Shown one piece after another: positions 60,424 to 64,000 of a DNA stretch of 64,000 nt (its first letter is position 1; every line of letters starts with the position of its first letter). A program made the translations under genes and the position numbers. The stretch is from DATJGF01 sp035495315 (GTDB lineage Bacteria > Verrucomicrobiota > Verrucomicrobiia > Limisphaerales > UBA8199). The notes beneath the pieces are model-generated. The model ran no database searches, was not told the DNA's origin, and worked only from the letters and a program-made list of their open reading frames with translations. The DNA is taken from NCBI GenBank assembly GCA_035495315.1, contig DATJGF010000110.1, forward strand, positions 1 through 64,000. Direction: 5' to 3'.

Positions 60424-60876
60424 ATGAATCCAAACGGAACCATCAGCGAAATCCTCAGCCAAAAAGGCAACGCCGTCTGGACCGTCCCGCCCGAAATGAT
60501 GGTGTTTGACGCTATCCAACTCATGGCCGACAAAAACATCGGCGCGCTGTTGGTCACCGAAGCAGACAAACTGGTCGGCATCATTTCCGAGCGCGATTAC
60601 ACCCGTAAAATTGCTCTCAAAGGCAAGTCTTCCAAACAAACCCCCGTCCGCGAGATCATTTCCGGACAGATCTTCCAGGTGAACCCCGACAACACCGTCG
60701 AGGAATGCATGCGCCTAATGACCGAGCATCGCATTCGTCACTTGCCGGTCCTCGAAGGCGCCAAAATCGTCGGCGTCATCTCCATCGGCGATCTCGTCAA
60801 CTGGATCATCTCCGCCCAAAGCAGCACTATCCACCAGTTGCAAACATACATCTCCGGGTACCCGACGGGGGAATAA
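60424..60876 (+). CDS. two-CBS-domain protein
   Basis: 150 residues from the ATG at 60424 (MNPNGTISEILSQKG). Two CBS domains: about 8-65 (PPEMMVFDAIQLMADKNIGALLVTEADKLVGIISERDY) and about 75-135 (VNPDNTVEECMRLMTEHRIRHLPVLEGAKIVGVISIGDL). Such stand-alone pairs bind adenine nucleotides and act as regulators of unknown partners. No signal peptide; cytoplasmic. Convergent with a small minus-strand gene. Confidence 0.9.
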   Translation: MNPNGTISEILSQKGNAVWTVPPEMMVFDAIQLMADKNIGALLVTEADKLVGIISERDYTRKIALKGKSSKQTPVREIISGQIFQVNPDNTVEECMRLMTEHRIRHLPVLEGAKIVGVISIGDLVNWIISAQSSTIHQLQTYISGYPTGE

Positions 60877-60941
60877 CTGCGTGAGTTCTTCGGGTACCTA
60901 ATCGGCCTCCGCAGCGGGGGCAATTTTGCTCGGCAACCTGT

Positions 60942-61220
60942 TCAAGGGAGCCGCCAAACGTCCTTCATGTACCATTCATAGAACCGGTTGACGGCGGGGA
61001 AATGATCGCAGCAGAACCCGAGGGGAGCGTACGCCGCCTGACAGACTTGTGGCAGCGGGGGGCCTGCTGGGGCAAAGCATTTCGCAACTGGGCCGGGGCT
61101 CAGGACGTAGATAATCAAGCCGGCTGCGAAGGAGAGCAGGTAGGTGCTGAAGCTGAAGCTTCCGGACTGATTGGAGTCGGCTGGTGTTGGCTCGCCGGCA
61201 GTCATCGTCTGAGCTTCCAT
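60942..61220 (-). CDS. small membrane-anchored protein of unknown function
   Basis: 92 residues. A polar Ser/Thr-rich N-terminus, one hydrophobic helix (YLLSFAAGLIIYVLSPGPV, about 27-45), then a Pro/Cys/aromatic tail (CQAAYAPLGFCCDHFPAVNRFYEWYMKDVW). The helix-SPGPV-YAPL-FYEWY layout looks purposeful rather than random. Not recognised. Convergent with the CBS gene and upstream of the secreted protein at 61306, both minus strand apart from a gap. Confidence 0.5.
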   Translation of the reverse strand: MEAQTMTAGEPTPADSNQSGSFSFSTYLLSFAAGLIIYVLSPGPVAKCFAPAGPPLPQVCQAAYAPLGFCCDHFPAVNRFYEWYMKDVWRLP

Positions 61221-61305
61221 GACGCCAATGTAGTCCTTTCTCGCGTGGCTGGAAAGAGGTGCTGGACTCGGCCTTTTGCGGAGACGTCTCGGGCGAGGTT
61301 GAGTC

Positions 61306-61971
61306 TTACGGCTTCATCAACCTGTAAAAGTCGCTGGATCCGGTCAATGCCACCATAGCTTGATTAGTGCCCTGCAGCCCGTTGGCTGCGTTGGTCACGG
61401 TGAGCCAGGTTCCAGGCGCAAGACTGGATGAAGATTGAAGAACATATCCGGAGACAGGTGCGAGCCATTCCAAAAGCATATTGGTGGCATTGATAAATGT
61501 CGGTTGAAGCTTTGGAGCGTCAAATCCGCTAAATGTAATCGTTGCGACGTTCGGGGAGCCGATGCTCACACAGACGTTGGCAGAGCTGGTAATTGTTGCC
61601 GTAAGAGTCTTGGTGGTGAACGGGTAGCTCGCTTTAGGTTTCACCGTTAAAGTCGCTGAGGTTTTTAAAGCAGGGATGGTCACTGTCGATGGCAGCAGCT
61701 CAAAATCTGTGCCATTATGCGCGGTGCCACTATAGGCTATCGTCAGTTGGCTTTGGTTGCCAACGGCCGTTGGGAGTGTCAGGATCAAGCTGCCGTTAGT
61801 CGTGCTTAGGATCGAGAGATTCGCAACGCCCGCTGCGATCGTCACCGGGACGGGAATTCCATCGCAAATTATCGCTCCGTTGGCTGAGGAGGAGATTAAG
61901 GCGATCGCCATAGACATAATAGCCAACCCGGTCTTGACCACAGTTTGGGCATTCAGGGTTAATTCTTTCAT
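61306..61971 (-). CDS. secreted Calx-beta-like protein
   Basis: 221 residues with a signal peptide (VVKTGLAIMSMAIALISSSANGA). The centre YSGTAHNGTDFELLPSTVTIPALKTSATLTVKPK resembles a Calx-beta motif (calcium-binding beta-sandwich). The end VLQSSSSLAPGTWLTVTNAANGLQGTNQAM ... FYRLMKP is the verrucomicrobial C-terminal tail also seen at 48909 and 49864. Two Cys (about 35 and 130) may pair. Probably exported to the cell surface; function unknown. Confidence 0.75.
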   Translation of the reverse strand: MKELTLNAQTVVKTGLAIMSMAIALISSSANGAIICDGIPVPVTIAAGVANLSILSTTNGSLILTLPTAVGNQSQLTIAYSGTAHNGTDFELLPSTVTIPALKTSATLTVKPKASYPFTTKTLTATITSSANVCVSIGSPNVATITFSGFDAPKLQPTFINATNMLLEWLAPVSGYVLQSSSSLAPGTWLTVTNAANGLQGTNQAMVALTGSSDFYRLMKP

Positions 61972-62386
61972 TTTAGGCCGTTCTTTTCAGGATTTTGGGC
62001 CGTTTCCGGCTGAACCGCGTTCCGTTCTGATTCGAGCATAAGAGAAAAAAGATCGATTCTCACTGCAACTGCGGGGGTCACTTGCTTATCTCATAATCCG
62101 AGGAGACGTGCAAGAGCGTTTTCTGCCAAAGGGGCAGGCTGGACCAGGCTGGATAAGACCCATAAGACGAATAAAAGGCGTGGCTCAAAACATCCCTAGA
62201 CAATGGCCCAAAATTCTGCGTACCATTTTTTTCAAAAATTATTTTGCATTTTTTGAATACACTGTTAGAAAGAACACAGTTCGGTTTTCCAGTCTGTGCC
62301 GTTTTTTTAATTTTTGAGCAGGTTCCGCTTGGGCGCTTCTATTCCTCACGACCAAGTTCTCGGAGTCAGAGAGAATTCGTGTTGGA
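61972..62386. other. AT-rich control region before exbB
   Basis: 415 bases without a gene. Around 62150-62185 there is a short ATAAGAC repeat (GGATAAGACCCATAAGACG). At 62220-62320 the sequence turns AT-rich (TTTTTTTCAAAAATTATTTTG). TTGCAT (62244-62249) and TAGAAA (62266-62271), 16 bases apart, are a weak candidate promoter for exbB. The minus-strand promoter of the Calx-beta gene probably also lies here. Confidence 0.35.
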
Positions 62387-63112
62387 ATGAATGTACCGGT
62401 ATTTCTAGCTACCGCAGGGCGAAACGCTAATAGCGCCGAGTTGCTTTATGTGTGGGATCAAGCCACACCCGAAGCAAAGGCGATTATCGTTTGCCTGCTT
62501 ATCTTCTCGATTATCGCGTGGTCGGTGATGATTTCCAAGGCGTTGCAGATGCGCCGGGCCAAACGCCTCAACCTCCTCTTCAATAGCGAGTACCGCACGC
62601 AAAAGAACGTGCTGGACGTCTATGACCGCCGCGTGCAGGCCGATGGTTGCCCGATGTTCATGGTGTACCAGGCCGGGAGCGTCGAACTCGATACCCGCTT
62701 GAAAAACCCGGACGGCAATGGACGCAAACGATTTGTTTCGCTCAAGGGGATGGAACACGTGAAACGCTCGCTGGAAAACACGGTCGCACAGGAATCGCTG
62801 AAGCTGGAGTCGGGCTTAATTCTGCTGGCGATTGCCGTCAGTGGGGCGCCTTTCCTGGGCCTGTTGGGCACCGTTTGGGGCGTGATGAGCACCTTTGGCC
62901 ATGTCGCACAGCAGCAAAGCGCGTCGCTGACAGCGATGGCGCCCGGTGTGGCGGCGGCGCTGATAACCACGGTTGCAGGGTTGCTGGTCGCGATCCCATC
63001 GATGTTTGGATATAACTGGCTGGTGCATAACCTGCGCGTCCTGACGGTCGAGCTGGACAACTTTGCGCAGGACCTGGTCTCCAAGATGGAGACGGAGTAT
63101 TTGGAAGAATGA
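62387..63112 (+). CDS. exbB: MotA/TolQ/ExbB proton channel protein
   Basis: 241 residues. Three helices: AIIVCLLIFSIIAWSVMIS (about 32-50), GLILLAIAVSGAPFLGLLGTVWGVMSTF (about 143-170) and PGVAAALITTVAGLLVAIPSMFGYNWLV (about 186-213). The GAPFLGLLGTVWG and ALITTVAGLLVAIP blocks are the ExbB/TolQ family signature. With ExbD it uses the proton gradient to drive a TonB- or TolA-type protein across the periplasm. Operon with exbD and a TonB/TolA-like gene; whether it is Tol or Ton cannot be told here. The start ATG at 62387 gives MNVPVFLATAGRN. Confidence 0.92.
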   Translation: MNVPVFLATAGRNANSAELLYVWDQATPEAKAIIVCLLIFSIIAWSVMISKALQMRRAKRLNLLFNSEYRTQKNVLDVYDRRVQADGCPMFMVYQAGSVELDTRLKNPDGNGRKRFVSLKGMEHVKRSLENTVAQESLKLESGLILLAIAVSGAPFLGLLGTVWGVMSTFGHVAQQQSASLTAMAPGVAAALITTVAGLLVAIPSMFGYNWLVHNLRVLTVELDNFAQDLVSKMETEYLEE

Positions 63113-63118
63113 CGAGCT

Positions 63119-63292
63119 TGGGTTGCAGGTTGCAGGTTGCAGGTTGCGGGTTCGTATTGCCTCAGTTGTTGGTGGGGCCGCCTCGCCGAGACGGCGGGGT
63201 CACGGCGGTTTCGGCGAAACCGCCCTGCCTGACTGAGGCCATACGCCGGTCCAACAGACCAGTCCAACGAGCAACCTGCAACCTGTAACTGA
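63119..63292. repeat. 81-bp palindromic repeat (copy B) within GGTTGCA repeats
   Basis: The core 63159-63239 is GCCTCAG...CTGAGGC, the same length as 25921-26001. It is flanked by direct GGTTGCA units (63121-63146) and their complement GCAACCTGCAACC (63271-63283), forming a larger inverted repeat. It fills the 183-base gap between exbB and exbD and would be transcribed with them. Confidence 0.75.
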
Positions 63293-63295
63293 GGT

Positions 63296-63712
63296 ATGCG
63301 GCGCTTTTCACAACGCAGTGCACTGGTGACGTTGAGCGAGATCAACATCACGCCGTTGCTCGACCTGGCGTTTGTGTTGCTGATCATCTTTGTCATCACG
63401 ACGCCGCTGCTGGAGCAGAGCATGGACCTGCGGCTGCCAAAAGGCGGCAAAACCGACAAGAAAATCGAACAACGCGACGTTCGGACCGTTGAAATCAGTC
63501 CGAAGGGCGTTTTTGCGCTCAACCGGCAGCAAATGACACTGAACCAGATCGAAGCCAACCTGGTGCGGGACTTTCAGTCGAACCCGAACCTGGTCATCTA
63601 TATTCGAGCTGACGAGAAGTGCCTGACCCGAGATCTCTACGCCGTGATCGATCGCTGTCAGCGCAATGGGATTACGAAGTATTCACTGCGGACGGAGCCC
63701 GAGAAGAAATAA
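63296..63712 (+). CDS. exbD: ExbD/TolR biopolymer transport protein
   Basis: 138 residues. A basic N-terminus, one membrane helix with the key aspartate (LLDLAFVLLIIFVITTPLL, Asp near 23), then a periplasmic domain (LPKGGKTDKKIEQRDVRTVEISPKGV, VIYIRADEKCLTRDLYAVIDRCQRNGITKYSL). It partners ExbB in the proton-driven motor. The ATG of the following gene overlaps the final base of its stop (TAATG). Confidence 0.93.
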   Translation: MRRFSQRSALVTLSEINITPLLDLAFVLLIIFVITTPLLEQSMDLRLPKGGKTDKKIEQRDVRTVEISPKGVFALNRQQMTLNQIEANLVRDFQSNPNLVIYIRADEKCLTRDLYAVIDRCQRNGITKYSLRTEPEKK

Positions 63713-64000
63713 TGGATCGGTTACAAAAAAAATGCGCGATTGGGTCGGCAGGTGGGCATCTGCTGCTGGGGGTGGTATTGTTCGTTGGGCCGGCGTTCCT
63801 CTCTTCGGCGCCGACCAAACCGGACGACTCGCAGATCCTCGATATTGTCCCATCGATCCTGGTTGATGCGGCGATTTCCGGCGGTGGAAACCCCAAGGGC
63901 GCGAGGCCGCCGGCGGCGCTGCCGCAACCGCCGACTCCTCCTCCCGAGCAACCGCAGCCAAAGCCGGAGCCGGTTAAAGTCCAGGAACCCGATCCGCCTA
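63712..64000 (+). CDS. TonB/TolA-like protein (partial, cut by window end)
   Basis: The ATG at 63712 overlaps the exbD stop. The first 96 codons are open to the window end. They read MDRLQKKCAIGSAGGHLLLGVVLFVG, with one membrane helix (about 17-32), then a region rich in Pro, Gln and Glu (RPPAALPQPPTPPPEQPQPKPEPV). A short basic start, one helix and a proline-rich linker after an ExbB/ExbD pair are the hallmarks of TonB or TolA. The C-terminal domain that would decide is outside the window. Confidence 0.75.
   Translation, partial: MDRLQKKCAIGSAGGHLLLGVVLFVGPAFLSSAPTKPDDSQILDIVPSILVDAAISGGGNPKGARPPAALPQPPTPPPEQPQPKPEPVKVQEPDPP

Overview
The window is about 64 kb of a GC-rich chromosome. It very probably comes from the phylum Verrucomicrobiota, of the Pedosphaera/Limisphaera type. 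No rRNA or ribosomal-protein cluster allows a firm placement, so this rests on gene content. The signs are a GloVer tandem-repeat secreted protein, fused DUF1080/TIGR03067/ThuA modules, a CE15 glucuronoyl esterase lipoprotein, a YXWXGXW lipoprotein, an ECF-like sigma factor next to a WD40 Ser/Thr kinase, and many palindromic dispersed repeats. LpxA, an ExbB/ExbD pair and RND export indicate an outer membrane. I found no tRNA, rRNA, CRISPR array, insertion sequence, phage or defence island.

Layout. 0-4.6 kb: an ECF-like sigma factor and a large zinc-ribbon/kinase/WD40 protein. 6-9.7 kb: a CE15 esterase lipoprotein followed by arginine genes argJ and argB. 10-12.5 kb: the helicase HrpB. 13.1-17.1 kb: a ketose-3-epimerase-like protein overlapping a three-domain sugar-degradation protein, then a sulfotransferase. 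17.1-18.9 kb: lysine 2,3-aminomutase with a strong promoter and a small lipoprotein with twin palindromes upstream. 19-24 kb: a tetR-adaptor-RND efflux operon with a TetR-type operator at its head. 24.3-29.6 kb: three APC amino-acid permeases and a retropepsin-like protein, all on the minus strand. 29.7-38.8 kb: sugar-related genes, namely a Tat-exported FucI-like protein, an SGNH hydrolase, a GPH symporter, a GH94 phosphorylase, a membrane protein and a TIM-barrel-like protein. 39-40.6 kb: a ThDP 2-oxo-acid decarboxylase. 40.7-43.8 kb: rpsA divergent from nrdR and a coupled unknown gene. 44.2-47.4 kb: an envelope polysaccharide set (phosphoglycosyltransferase, UDP-xylose synthase, LpxA). 47.4-54 kb: class II DAHP synthase, two secreted proteins, asparagine synthetase and a cysteine-poor DksA-like protein. 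54.2-58.9 kb: miaE, acpS and pdxJ, with divergent comEC. 59-64 kb: an alcohol dehydrogenase, a CBS protein, two small proteins, and an exbB-exbD-TonB/TolA-like operon cut by the window end.

The most distinctive feature is a dense population of palindromic repeats of at least eight families. Several have two copies here, and some have become part of proteins: inside argJ, in the signal-peptide region of the DUF1080 fusion, and at the C-termini of a membrane protein and the retropepsin-like protein. I did not find a clear new multi-gene system. The best leads are this repeat-protein interplay, the triple-domain fusion, the twin 14-bp palindromes, the nrdR-coupled gene, and four family members with key residues changed or missing (retropepsin, DksA, ComEC, and ArgJ with an insertion at its cleavage region).
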